Assembly: GCA_964472525.1 (NCBI GenBank) | Contig: CAYYLL010000002.1 | Coordinates: forward strand, 124,001-188,000 | Direction of reading: 5' to 3' | Origin: SZUA-37 sp964472525 | GTDB lineage: Bacteria; Pseudomonadota; Gammaproteobacteria; UBA6429; Thiohalophilaceae | Length of the DNA stretch: 64,000 nucleotides | Part shown: piece after piece, positions 50,942 to 59,697 of the stretch | Layout: each line of letters opens with the position of its first letter | Numbering within the stretch: the first letter of the stretch is position 1 | Notes under the pieces: model-generated | Told to the model about the DNA's origin: nothing | Databases searched by the model: none | What the model saw: only the letters and a program-made list of their open reading frames with translations | Position numbers and translations under genes: made by a program

Positions 50942-53635
50942 ATGAAACGTTTTAAAATGAACCGTCGAGATTTTCTTAAAAGTAGCAGTTTTATTACGGG
51001 TGCTGCGGCAGGTACCAGTTTATTTGTCGGGAATAATCCAGAGTTAGAGGCCGCGCCGGCTGAAACACCAAAAGGGCGAACAACTGCACTTGCACAATGT
51101 CCATACTGCGGCGTGGGGTGCGGTACGATTATTCAGGTACAAGATGGCAAGATTGTATCCATGCGGCCAGATAAAGATCACCCAACCAATTATGGTTTGC
51201 AATGTATTAAAGGTTTAACCGCAGCAGAACCCATTTATGTGGATCGTATGGAAGGCGATTCATATGTACGTAAAGACGTTTGGGACGAATGGAATAAGCC
51301 AAATCATGGTGACCTGGAATACATCAGTAAAACAAAAGGTTCGTTCGATGAAGAACATTTTGTGAGAGTGCCTTATGAAAAGGCTTCGAATATGGTGGCA
51401 GAAAAAATTGCCCATTTAGCAAAAAAACACACCGGTAACTCAATCGGATTATACGGTTCGGGTCAATTAACCATGGAAGGCCAGTACCTCGAAAATTTAT
51501 TCATGAAAGGGGTCTTGGGCTCGAACACCATTGAAGCGAATGCACGAATGTGTATGACTTCAGCGGTAACCGGTTACTTTAAAACACTCGGTTCAGACAC
51601 GCCTCCGCTCGCTTATGAAGACATTGAGTTGTGCGATATGATTATGCATTTTGGTCATAATGCACGCGAGTCACATCCTATCATTTTCTGGCGGGCCGCT
51701 GATTATAAGCGTAAAACAGATATCCCGACGGTTGTGGTTGACCCCCGTTATACCGGTACAGCAAAAGGTTATGAGGACATTAATCCTAAAAATTCAGTGC
51801 ATATTCCTATTCTAAATGGTGATATTAGCTTTTTAAACGCAATTGCACATGTGTTGTTAAAAGATCATGACGATGTGATCGATTGGGACTTTATGAAAAC
51901 CCATACTACCGGTTGGAAAGAATATGTTGATGGTGTCACGGTGGATTACAGCCCGGAGCAAGTTCAGGATCGTATGGGTGGTAAGAACCATGATGTTTCT
52001 CCTGCACTTATTCGTAAGGTGGCCGGCATGTTTGCCGATGCAACGCGCAAGCGTTTAGCACGAGGTAAAGGCAAGCAAAATGCTGATGGTTACGGTGGTG
52101 TTATTATTATGTGGGGCATTGGCTATAACCAACATATCCACGGTCAACATAATGTTATATCCATTATTAATCTTTTAACCATGACCGGTAACTTAGCCAA
52201 ACCGGGTTGTGGACCGTTCTCTATGACTGGACAACCGAATGCAATGGGTGAACGCTTTACCGGTGGTTTAACCGGACGTTTACCCTTTAATCAACCATTA
52301 AAGAATCCCAAGCATCGTAAATGGATGGCTAAACACTGGGGTGTGCCAGAAAAGAATTTAGTGACAGCAATGAAAGCTAAAAATCCGGGTATGGCTATTG
52401 GTATGATGGAACGCGCTTTAAAAGGTGAGGTAAGGGCACTGTTCTTTGTGTATGCCACGCATATTGATTTACCCGATCAAAATAACTTAATTCGTCCAGC
52501 ACTGATGAAAACATTTAATGTTGTGCAGGAAATTTATCGTCATGCCCCTAACAATTTGTTTGCCGATGTTATTTTCCCGGCAGCAACATGGGGTGAAGTG
52601 GACGGTGTGTATATTAGTTCAGAGCGGCGTATTAATCGAATTGAGAAAGCGGCCGAGCCACCTCCGGGTTGTCGTCCTGATATGGATATGGTTATTGATA
52701 AAGGTAGAGAAATTGCCATTTTGCTTGGGCTTGATGCCGATAAAATCTTCCCATGGAAACGCATGAAGGACGGTTTTTATGACGCAGAAGAAATCTTCCG
52801 GGATGTGGTTATTGCCTCAGGTGGTACAGATACTGATTTAACCGGTATGCTAGAAGTTCAAAAACTCGATAAGAAAGGTCTGTATGATCAGCTTATCGAA
52901 TTGCGGGGTGTTCAATGGCCTGCACCGACCTATGAAATTGCAAAAGCAGGTGGGTCTAAACGCCGGTTTATGATGCAAGAAGGAGTGTGGAAAAACAAAC
53001 CGTATGGTTACTTCCGAACCAAAGACGGTAAAGTCCATATGAAGTTATGCTTGCAAGATTATAGCCGACGCGAAGAAATCACTAAAAAACTGATGGAATT
53101 TGGCGCTAAAGAAGGTGTTTATTCCATAGATAATATCCCATTGTTAAAGATGGCGCGTGATATGGCTTTAACACCTGATCTTCCTGATGAAGATCAACGT
53201 GGTAAAAATTGGGATAATGTTCCCAAAGATAAATACCCGTACTGGTTAGGTTTAGGGGTGGTCTATGAACATTTTCACACGGCTAAATCAAATCGGAGCC
53301 CAACAACGCGACGCTTAGTTCCTGAGATGTATGTTGAGGTGAATGTTGATGATGCAAAAGACTTAGGCATTAAAGACGGTGATAAAGTACGTCTGGTAAC
53401 ACGTCGAGGTCATTTTGAAGCTAAAGCACAAGTTGGTGCCCATAGCTTAGTGAAACCGGCTCGTAATATTGTACCGCGAGGTTATATGTTTAGCCCATGG
53501 AACTTATCTGTTGCCGATAGTGCCGATCCTAAAAAGAATAAATGGTTAGCGAATAAAGTTTCTAGCCGTGCATGGGATCCAGTATCAGGTCAGGTAGACT
53601 TTAAAAAGCTTGCTTGCCGAATAGAAAAAGTTTAG
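50942..53635 (+). CDS. Tat-exported Nap/Nas-family molybdopterin oxidoreductase (nitrate-reductase-like)
   Basis: An 897-residue catalytic subunit of the DMSO-reductase superfamily. A Tat signal (NRRDFLKSSSF) is followed by a [4Fe-4S] motif (Cys53, Cys56, Cys60, Cys88; CPYCGVGC) and a probable Mo-ligand Cys204 in ANARMCMTSAV. Later blocks GYNQHIHG, PGCGPFSMTGQPNAMG and the C-terminal cofactor-binding barrel are typical of NapA/NasA. The sequence sits between them: the N-terminal half reads like assimilatory NasA/NarB, yet it is exported. The segment normally reading TNP is YATH. The substrate is probably nitrate or a similar oxyanion but is not certain. No napD chaperone is nearby. Confidence 0.85.
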   Translation: MKRFKMNRRDFLKSSSFITGAAAGTSLFVGNNPELEAAPAETPKGRTTALAQCPYCGVGCGTIIQVQDGKIVSMRPDKDHPTNYGLQCIKGLTAAEPIYVDRMEGDSYVRKDVWDEWNKPNHGDLEYISKTKGSFDEEHFVRVPYEKASNMVAEKIAHLAKKHTGNSIGLYGSGQLTMEGQYLENLFMKGVLGSNTIEANARMCMTSAVTGYFKTLGSDTPPLAYEDIELCDMIMHFGHNARESHPIIFWRAADYKRKTDIPTVVVDPRYTGTAKGYEDINPKNSVHIPILNGDISFLNAIAHVLLKDHDDVIDWDFMKTHTTGWKEYVDGVTVDYSPEQVQDRMGGKNHDVSPALIRKVAGMFADATRKRLARGKGKQNADGYGGVIIMWGIGYNQHIHGQHNVISIINLLTMTGNLAKPGCGPFSMTGQPNAMGERFTGGLTGRLPFNQPLKNPKHRKWMAKHWGVPEKNLVTAMKAKNPGMAIGMMERALKGEVRALFFVYATHIDLPDQNNLIRPALMKTFNVVQEIYRHAPNNLFADVIFPAATWGEVDGVYISSERRINRIEKAAEPPPGCRPDMDMVIDKGREIAILLGLDADKIFPWKRMKDGFYDAEEIFRDVVIASGGTDTDLTGMLEVQKLDKKGLYDQLIELRGVQWPAPTYEIAKAGGSKRRFMMQEGVWKNKPYGYFRTKDGKVHMKLCLQDYSRREEITKKLMEFGAKEGVYSIDNIPLLKMARDMALTPDLPDEDQRGKNWDNVPKDKYPYWLGLGVVYEHFHTAKSNRSPTTRRLVPEMYVEVNVDDAKDLGIKDGDKVRLVTRRGHFEAKAQVGAHSLVKPARNIVPRGYMFSPWNLSVADSADPKKNKWLANKVSSRAWDPVSGQVDFKKLACRIEKV

Positions 53636-53659
53636 CTTTAATTGGGTCATGCAATCCCA

Positions 53660-53695
53660 GCCATACCCGTTAATTCGGGTATGGCACTTTTAAAT
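53660..53695 (+). terminator. Strong hairpin between the catalytic and iron-sulfur genes
   Basis: GCCATACCCG-N6-CGGGTATGGC, a perfect 10-bp stem with a TTAATT loop, followed by ACTTTTAAATTTTT. It may act as a partial terminator that lowers expression of the downstream electron-transfer genes relative to the molybdoenzyme, or as a processing/stability element. Confidence 0.7.
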
Positions 53696-53717
53696 TTTTG
53701 AGAATAATGTTGCATAA

Positions 53718-54293
53718 ATGAGACGCAGAAATTTCTTAAAATATTTAGCAAGCTCAGGTTTATTAAGTTTTGCTACAAGTGAAGGTGTGCAAGCTGCGTA
53801 TACTCCTTCATTGCGGTATTTGCGTCCACCCGGTTCTCATGGTGAAGAAAAATTTTTATCACGCTGTATACGTTGTGGTAAATGTGGCGAGAGTTGCCCA
53901 AACCGTGCAATTAAGTTTTTTTCAGTCGAGAATGGTATTGCATCGTTAGATACGCCTTTTATTATCCCTCGAGAACAAGCCTGTATTTTATGTATGAAAT
54001 GTGGTGACGTTTGCCCAACCGGTGCTATTCCAAAGATTGTTCATGAAGGGGCTGCCATTATGAGCGGCGTGCATATGGGGCATGCGCGTGTAGATACTAA
54101 TTTGTGCTTATCTTATCAGGGTAAAACTTGCGGGGTGTGTTATCGAGCTTGTCCTTTGCAAGATGTCGCGATTAGAGTTGGTATGTTGGAACAACCTCAC
54201 GTATTAGATAAATGTGTGGGTTGTGGTTTATGTGAACGTTCCTGTATACAAATACCTCAAGCTATTCGCATTATACCAAACTACCAAGGTTAA
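53718..54293 (+). CDS. NapG-like ferredoxin with Tat signal
   Basis: A 191-residue periplasmic ferredoxin. The N terminus is a Tat signal (RRRNFLKYLASSG). Four cysteine clusters follow: CIRCGKCGESCP, CILCMKCGDVCP, a widened CLSYQGKTCGVCYRACP and CVGCGLCERSC, the layout of NapG. NapG works with membrane NapH to pass electrons from quinol towards the periplasmic reductase. A NapH-like gene is 102 bases downstream. Confidence 0.9.
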   Translation: MRRRNFLKYLASSGLLSFATSEGVQAAYTPSLRYLRPPGSHGEEKFLSRCIRCGKCGESCPNRAIKFFSVENGIASLDTPFIIPREQACILCMKCGDVCPTGAIPKIVHEGAAIMSGVHMGHARVDTNLCLSYQGKTCGVCYRACPLQDVAIRVGMLEQPHVLDKCVGCGLCERSCIQIPQAIRIIPNYQG

Positions 54294-54323
54294 TTTTTCA
54301 ATGAAATTATTTATGATGTTATG

Positions 54324-54395
54324 TGGAGGGCGCAGAGAACAATAATTAAGAGTTAATTAAATATAAATAATTCTCTCTGTGACCTTTGTCTTCCT
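54324..54395. repeat. Inverted-repeat element between the NapG-like and NapH-like genes
   Basis: GCAGAGAA (54332-54339) is complementary to part of TTCTCTCTGTG (54371-54381) across an AT-rich centre. The right end continues with CTTTGTCTTCCTGTGGT, resembling the dispersed CTCTGTG-type intergenic repeats of many bacterial genomes. The GTG start of the next gene lies inside its right edge. Confidence 0.45.
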
Positions 54396-55394
54396 GTGGT
54401 AAAAAAAATTAACGAAATACATGCAACAAGTAAACTACGTCACTTAAATAAGTTGCGTTGGATAATATTAAGTACTATTTTCTTTATGTTGATTTTGCTG
54501 CCCTTTATCCATTTGTATCAAACATACGATGCGGCACATGGGTATGATCTGTTATCACCACCCGAAAAATTAATTTACGATACAATGGAAAGTTTAACCT
54601 CTCCATTTGTAAAAGACCCTGAACAGTTGAGTGCTGTAAAAGGGAATACTTGGTCTGGAACGCTGTTTGGTTTAAAAATAAGTGATCCATTAGCTGTTAT
54701 AGGGCAAATTTTTGCGAGCTTAGCTTTGTACTGGCCCTTTATTTTAACGGCGTTAATCCCCTTGATAGCAACATTATTATTAGGACGTTTTTATTGTGGC
54801 TGGCTCTGCCCGGCAACGCTTATTTATGAACTGAATGATAATCTTACCGCCTGGTTACACAAAGCGGGTTTTCCTATGAATCATCGGAAACTGGATCGGC
54901 GTATTAAATATCTGGTACTTGTGGTTGGTCTGGCTTTGTCAGTTTATTTTGGCACGGTCATGTTTGGGTCTATTTATCCACCCGCTATTATTGGCCGAGA
55001 AATTTACTATACGATTGCGCTAGGTGGTTTTGGCGCAGGGGCGGTCTTCTTTTTGTTAACATTGTTATTTGACTTAATGGTTTCAAGGCGAGGATTTTGT
55101 CGCTATGTTTGCCCTGGTGGTGCTCTTTATGCATTATTGGGACGTTATCGTTTATTTAGAATAAAACGTAATGTGAATACGTGTAATGATTGTGCTAAAT
55201 GTAACGTTGTCTGTCAATTTGGTTTGGATCCGTTAAAGGATGATTTTGGTATGGAATGTAATAACTGTACGGCCTGTATTGCTGTTTGTCCTACCGACGC
55301 ATTAAGCTTTACCGTTAGTATAAATGACGATAACTATCAAGGGCCGGGCCATCTTGGCCACCAATATCGAAAAAGTCATGAAGGTTCAGTATAG
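54396..55394 (+). CDS. NapH-like membrane ferredoxin (quinol-side electron transfer)
   Basis: A 332-residue protein with four to five membrane helices (first ILSTIFFMLILLPFIHLY; others around 95-130, 165-190 and 200-225). It has the NapH/NosR CP motifs FYCGWLCPATLIYE and GFCRYVCPGGALYALLG. Two [4Fe-4S] sites are at the C terminus (CNDCAKCNVVC and CNNCTACIAVCP). It is thought to take electrons from quinol. The GTG start is tentative, as no clear ribosome binding site precedes it and it lies at the edge of a repeat. The stop is 11 bases before the next gene. Confidence 0.88.
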   Translation: MVKKINEIHATSKLRHLNKLRWIILSTIFFMLILLPFIHLYQTYDAAHGYDLLSPPEKLIYDTMESLTSPFVKDPEQLSAVKGNTWSGTLFGLKISDPLAVIGQIFASLALYWPFILTALIPLIATLLLGRFYCGWLCPATLIYELNDNLTAWLHKAGFPMNHRKLDRRIKYLVLVVGLALSVYFGTVMFGSIYPPAIIGREIYYTIALGGFGAGAVFFLLTLLFDLMVSRRGFCRYVCPGGALYALLGRYRLFRIKRNVNTCNDCAKCNVVCQFGLDPLKDDFGMECNNCTACIAVCPTDALSFTVSINDDNYQGPGHLGHQYRKSHEGSV

Positions 55395-55405
55395 GAAGTC
55401 AATTA

Positions 55406-56050
55406 ATGAAACGGCGTGGTTTTATAAAGTCTTTAACAATGGCTACGGGTTTATTAAGTTTTAGCATATTGCCGTTTCTTATGGGGCGTTTAATGCGGCC
55501 TAATGTTAAGGCATCCGCGAGTAATCGAATTCCACTTCCTGGTGCATTGAAAAATCAGGATGACTTTATACGTTCATGTATTGGTTGTGGTTTATGTGGT
55601 GAAGTTTGCCCACCGCGTTGTATTCAATTCCATAAACATGATGGTGGTTTTTTAGCTGATACACCTTATATCGATCCTGAGCAAAAAGGTTGTATTTTAT
55701 GTGGCCTATGTATGGAAGTATGTCCAACTGATTCATTGACGATTACTCCTATACGTGAGGTTGATATGGGGATAGCTCAAATTGATCGTGCTGCATGCTA
55801 CCCCTGGGTTGATGCAGGTATTTGTGGTGCATGTGTCAGTATTTGTCCATTGGGTGATAGTGCCATTGATTTTAAATTTGCTAATTTTTATCGACCAGTA
55901 GTCAAAGATGGGTGTGTTGGTTGTGGACAATGTGTGGAAGTTTGTCCTGAACCGAGCTTACCCATTAATATCGTTGCTCGTTCACATGGTACGGTTGCCC
56001 AGCATGGTATCGGTATTCGTAAGCTAGAACGTGGTCAACGAGGGTTCTGA
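55406..56050 (+). CDS. Second NapG-like ferredoxin with Tat signal
   Basis: A 214-residue protein with Tat signal KRRGFIKSLTMATG and a hydrophobic stretch. Four cysteine clusters follow: CIGCGLCGEVCP, CILCGLCMEVCP, a widened cluster around CYPWVDAGICGACVSICP and CVGCGQCVEVCP. It is clearly a paralogue in type of the 53718 gene but distinct in sequence and tail. AGGAAG precedes ATG. Having two NapG-like proteins, each followed by a NapH-like protein, is unusual. Confidence 0.9.
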   Translation: MKRRGFIKSLTMATGLLSFSILPFLMGRLMRPNVKASASNRIPLPGALKNQDDFIRSCIGCGLCGEVCPPRCIQFHKHDGGFLADTPYIDPEQKGCILCGLCMEVCPTDSLTITPIREVDMGIAQIDRAACYPWVDAGICGACVSICPLGDSAIDFKFANFYRPVVKDGCVGCGQCVEVCPEPSLPINIVARSHGTVAQHGIGIRKLERGQRGF

Positions 56051-56096
56051 ATATCGTTAATTTCATATTCTTTATGAGAAAGTATTAATTGCTAAT

Positions 56097-56687
56097 ATGC
56101 GTATTGTAAATTTAAAAAAATTATTTGTATTAGTCAGTTTGTTGGCAATAACCTCAAATGTGTTTGCGCATCATGTATTAGGCCGACCATCCTATAGTTT
56201 GGGCGATGATTCAAATACTCCTCCCAGTATGGAGGTTGAGACTCAACTTGGTGAATATTATATTACTTATATGGCTTTTCCTGCGTTTCCAAAACCTAGG
56301 CAAGCAGGCCGTGTCAATTTATATGCAAGCCGCATTGATAACGGGTTACCCTTTAAAGGGCTAGTTACGTTTAAAGTACGTGATGACAGTTTTTTTTCCT
56401 CTGAAGAAGAAGTACTTGGAATACAAAATATTGATGATGGTGTGTATCGGCAAGGTTTTGTTTTTAAGAAAGCCGGAGATTATATTATTACGGCAAAATT
56501 TGAATCAGACGGTAAGCCTTATATTATCGACTTCCCATTACAAATTGGAGATCCTTTCCCGATAGGGCCACTAGGGATCACTATCTTAGTGATCGCCTTG
56601 CTGTTGATTTTTGTAAACGTGACACAACGAAAACGTTTGACTCGCGTTAAGGCAAGTCAGCATCATCAAAAAAAGCCTAAAGAGTAA
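56097..56687 (+). CDS. FixH/YtkA-like periplasmic protein with C-terminal anchor
   Basis: A 196-residue protein with signal peptide LFVLVSLLAITSNVFA, a beta-sandwich-like periplasmic domain (about residues 25-150, with PPSMEVETQLGEYYITYMAFPAFPKP and VTFKVRDDSFF), one membrane helix (GPLGITILVIALLLIFVNV) and a basic cytoplasmic tail. Cleavage after VFA would expose an N-terminal His-His, a possible copper or haem-edge site (speculative). The domain resembles FixH/YtkA-type proteins found with cation-handling or cytochrome genes. It lies between the NapG-like and NapH-like genes. Confidence 0.7.
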   Translation: MRIVNLKKLFVLVSLLAITSNVFAHHVLGRPSYSLGDDSNTPPSMEVETQLGEYYITYMAFPAFPKPRQAGRVNLYASRIDNGLPFKGLVTFKVRDDSFFSSEEEVLGIQNIDDGVYRQGFVFKKAGDYIITAKFESDGKPYIIDFPLQIGDPFPIGPLGITILVIALLLIFVNVTQRKRLTRVKASQHHQKKPKE

Positions 56688-56704
56688 GGTGTTGGAGAGG
56701 TATC

Positions 56705-58294
56705 GTGATAGAGTCATTGCTTACACAAATTAACAATCTGGTTTATCACGCAACCACTGGTATGGTTCACCCTGGATTACCGGCTACGTGGGTGCTTACC
56801 GTTTTGGCGTCAATGCTTGTACTCTCTTTATGGATGATGCGCGGAACATCTGTTGCAGTACAGCCGTCAACTTTAAAAGTTATCAGTGTATTTAATTTAC
56901 CCTTTGTGGGTAAAAAAATTCAATATCTGATTACACATCCAGCCTTGATTACTCTCTTCCGAATCTTGACGGCCGCAGTGTTTTTATTAGTCATTGCTGC
57001 CGGTTTATTTGGAACACAAGTCCCTGAAAGAAATATAGCAACCATGTTAACTTGGACATTATGGTGGTCGGGGGTTGTTATTAGTATTTTTTTTGTGGGT
57101 TCGGCATGGTGTGCTATTTGTCCGTGGGACGCGATTGCTACTTGGATAATTCGCCGTCGATTGTGGAAAAAAGGAAGCGCACTAAGCAGTCTTAATATTA
57201 AAGTTCCCAAGCTTATTCGTAATATTTGGCCTGCGTTAATGATGTTTGTGGTATTAACATGGTTGGAGCTAGGCTATGGTGTAACAACCAGTCCTTATGC
57301 GACAGCGTTGTTAGCATTGTTGATTGTCGTGTTAACAACGATTTCTCTGGCCATTTATGAGCGCAAAGCTTTTTGCCGTTATTTTTGTCCTGTCGGACGA
57401 ACGCTAGGTGCCTATGGTGGGATTGCTCCCATTGCATTACGGCCTATTGATAATGCCGTGTGTGCAAAATGTAAAACACTGGAATGTTTTAACGGTACAC
57501 AAGACATTGAACCTTGTCCTACTCATCTCGTAATGGGTAGCCTCAAACAAAATACTTATTGCACATCTTGTGGTGCATGTACACTGAGTTGTCCATATCA
57601 AAATATTAACTGGCAATTACGAGGTGTAGGCAGCGAGATCAGTTTTTCATCGCGCCCTCATTGGGATGAATCTTGGTTTATTTTGGGTTTGTTATCGTTA
57701 ACACTCTTTCATGGCTTTACCATGATGCCGTATTGGGAAGATTGGGTACGGCAGTTAGCTTACATTATAGGTGATTCAGGTCGTATTTTAACAAGCTTTA
57801 GTATTGGCATGGTAGTTGCTACGTTAATACCTATATTATTGTATAGCGCATGTGTTGCATGGTTACGACTCATTATTGGGAAGCAGGAAAGTTGGCGACG
57901 TGTTTTTTCTACAATGGCGCTGAGTGTTTTACCGTTGGCTTTTGCTTACCACATTGCGCACAACTTAAGCCATTTAGTTCGTGAGAGTCAGGGTTTTTGG
58001 TCTGTTGTTTTAAACCCATTTGGTACAAATACTCAGCCATTATCTATGCATGAGGTTCATATGCGTCATATGTATCCGTTAATTGATAATAATATAGTAT
58101 TTGCATTGCAGGCAGCATTCATTTTATTCGGTTTCTGGATGGCACTTAAAATATTACGTAACCGATTGCCACAACTTGATAGTTCAGGTAACTCGGCATC
58201 ACCTTGGGCTTTTATACCGATACTGGTATTTATTTCTTTAATTAGTGTGGTTAGTTTGTGGTTGCTAATGCAGCCAATGATTATGCGCATGTAA
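56705..58294 (+). CDS. Large NapH/NosR-like polytopic iron-sulfur membrane protein
   Basis: A 529-residue protein with about ten membrane helices and the paired CP motifs WCAICPWDAI and FCRYFCPVGRTLGAYG. One ferredoxin-type cluster (CTSCGACTLSCP) follows, together with cysteines in CAKCKTLECF. The C-terminal half adds helices carrying histidines (AYHIAHNLSH, HEVHMRHMYPL) that could bind haem b; that is inference. GTG start after GGAGAGG. It is longer than ordinary NapH and probably a second quinol-oxidising entry point into the chain. Confidence 0.8.
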   Translation: MIESLLTQINNLVYHATTGMVHPGLPATWVLTVLASMLVLSLWMMRGTSVAVQPSTLKVISVFNLPFVGKKIQYLITHPALITLFRILTAAVFLLVIAAGLFGTQVPERNIATMLTWTLWWSGVVISIFFVGSAWCAICPWDAIATWIIRRRLWKKGSALSSLNIKVPKLIRNIWPALMMFVVLTWLELGYGVTTSPYATALLALLIVVLTTISLAIYERKAFCRYFCPVGRTLGAYGGIAPIALRPIDNAVCAKCKTLECFNGTQDIEPCPTHLVMGSLKQNTYCTSCGACTLSCPYQNINWQLRGVGSEISFSSRPHWDESWFILGLLSLTLFHGFTMMPYWEDWVRQLAYIIGDSGRILTSFSIGMVVATLIPILLYSACVAWLRLIIGKQESWRRVFSTMALSVLPLAFAYHIAHNLSHLVRESQGFWSVVLNPFGTNTQPLSMHEVHMRHMYPLIDNNIVFALQAAFILFGFWMALKILRNRLPQLDSSGNSASPWAFIPILVFISLISVVSLWLLMQPMIMRM

Positions 58295-58303
58295 GGTGTA
58301 AAA

Positions 58304-58957
58304 ATGTTAACTAAATTTAAAAAATATTTACAAAGTTATTGCAGTCTTAGTGCTCGCTGCCCCATTGGTGTTTTCTTTAGTGTTTTTATTCTAGGTATAT
58401 TATTCTGGGGTGCATTTAACACTAGTATGGCTTTAACCAACACGGAAACATTTTGTATTTCATGCCATGAAATGCGAAATAATGTTTATCAGGAATATAA
58501 AAAGACAATTCATTATTCGAATCGAACAGGCGTACGTGCAACGTGTCCTGATTGTCATGTACCAAAAGACTGGATACATAAAGTGGCGCGCAAAATTGCA
58601 GCAACCAACGAGCTATATCACAAGATTATTGGGAGTATTAATACCAAAGAAAAATTTGAGACTAAGCGATTAGAACTTGCCAAACATGTTTGGGCAACAA
58701 TGAAAAGTACAGATTCACGTGAATGTAGAAATTGTCATAACTTTAATTATATGAATCTTAAAAAACAAAGGCGAAGTTCACAGGAGAAACATAAACGTGC
58801 CCTTGAAAATAATATGACTTGTATTGATTGTCATATGGGTATTTCGCATAAGATAGCAAGAGATTTCGATAAAAATGGTAAAATTCATGCAGGCTTTAAG
58901 AAAAATAAACGTCCATGCAGTGATTGCCACAAAGATATGGTCGATGGTGAATGGTAA
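58304..58957 (+). CDS. NapC/NirT-family tetra- to pentaheme cytochrome c
   Basis: A 217-residue membrane-anchored cytochrome with one N-terminal helix (PIGVFFSVFILGILFWGAF). Five haem motifs are present: CISCH, CPDCH, CRNCH, CIDCH and, near the end, CSDCH. NapC/NirT proteins normally have four and oxidise quinol on the periplasmic side. The fifth, a short C-terminal addition (RPCSDCHKDMVDGEW), has no full extra domain as in TorC. It probably delivers electrons to the molybdoenzyme through the diheme lipoprotein; that is inference. Confidence 0.9.
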   Translation: MLTKFKKYLQSYCSLSARCPIGVFFSVFILGILFWGAFNTSMALTNTETFCISCHEMRNNVYQEYKKTIHYSNRTGVRATCPDCHVPKDWIHKVARKIAATNELYHKIIGSINTKEKFETKRLELAKHVWATMKSTDSRECRNCHNFNYMNLKKQRRSSQEKHKRALENNMTCIDCHMGISHKIARDFDKNGKIHAGFKKNKRPCSDCHKDMVDGEW

Positions 58958-58969
58958 TGGTTAAATAAG

Positions 58970-59590
58970 ATGGCAGATGAAATGGATCGACGAAATTTTT
59001 TTAGACGTGGACTAGGTCAGGTAGCAAAAAAAGCGGTACAACATGTTGATACGAAAGTACTTGAACGTGCATCACGTTGGATACGTCCCCCTTTTGCCAT
59101 TGCCGAATTAGAATTTTTATTGGCCTGCACACGCTGTGATGCCTGCATAAAAGCATGTCCCCACGATATTATTTTCCCGCTTACGGCTAAAAATGGTGCT
59201 GATGTTATGAATACTCCGGCACTGGATCTGTTGAATAAAGGTTGTCGGCTTTGTGAAGACTGGCCATGCGTTGAAGCATGTGAAACAAAGGCATTAAAAA
59301 TACCTGTTAATGATGATGTTAACGATAAGACGGGTTCTGAAGTTGAACTAACTGAATTTACCCCCCAACCCAAGCTTGCTAAAGTAACGATTGATAGCGA
59401 AAGTTGCTTGCCTTATCAAGGCCCCGAATGTGGCGTTTGTGCCTCTGCATGTACTGTAGAGGGGGCGCTTGAATGGCAGATGGAACGCCCCTCCATTAAT
59501 CATGAAAAATGCACAGGCTGTGCAATGTGTCGAGAAGTTTGTATCACAGAACCTAAATCGGTCCTGATCATGAAAAGCGTCCAAGTATAA
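58970..59590 (+). CDS. NapF-like cytoplasmic ferredoxin
   Basis: A 206-residue ferredoxin with an RR-containing N terminus (MDRRNFFRRG) that lacks the hydrophobic core of a Tat signal, so it is likely to stay in the cytoplasm like NapF. Clusters are CTRCDACIKACP, CRLCEDWPCVEAC, CLPYQGPECGVCASAC and CTGCAMCREVC. NapF is thought to assist maturation of the exported molybdoenzyme. With napD absent this may be the only maturation factor in the operon. It is the last gene of the unit. Confidence 0.88.
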   Translation: MADEMDRRNFFRRGLGQVAKKAVQHVDTKVLERASRWIRPPFAIAELEFLLACTRCDACIKACPHDIIFPLTAKNGADVMNTPALDLLNKGCRLCEDWPCVEACETKALKIPVNDDVNDKTGSEVELTEFTPQPKLAKVTIDSESCLPYQGPECGVCASACTVEGALEWQMERPSINHEKCTGCAMCREVCITEPKSVLIMKSVQV

Positions 59591-59697
59591 ATTCCTAGTA
59601 TAAATAGAATAGTAACCCTAAAATTTGGGGATGGTTCCGATATAAAAATATGCTAATGTGAATTTTATCCTTTGGCAATAATGGGTATTGGAATTTA

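Noticed and set aside
50842..50955. 37-codon frame starting right after the diheme cytochrome stop
   Set aside because: It has no ribosome binding site of its own, no hydrophobic or conserved feature, and runs into the start of the molybdoenzyme gene.
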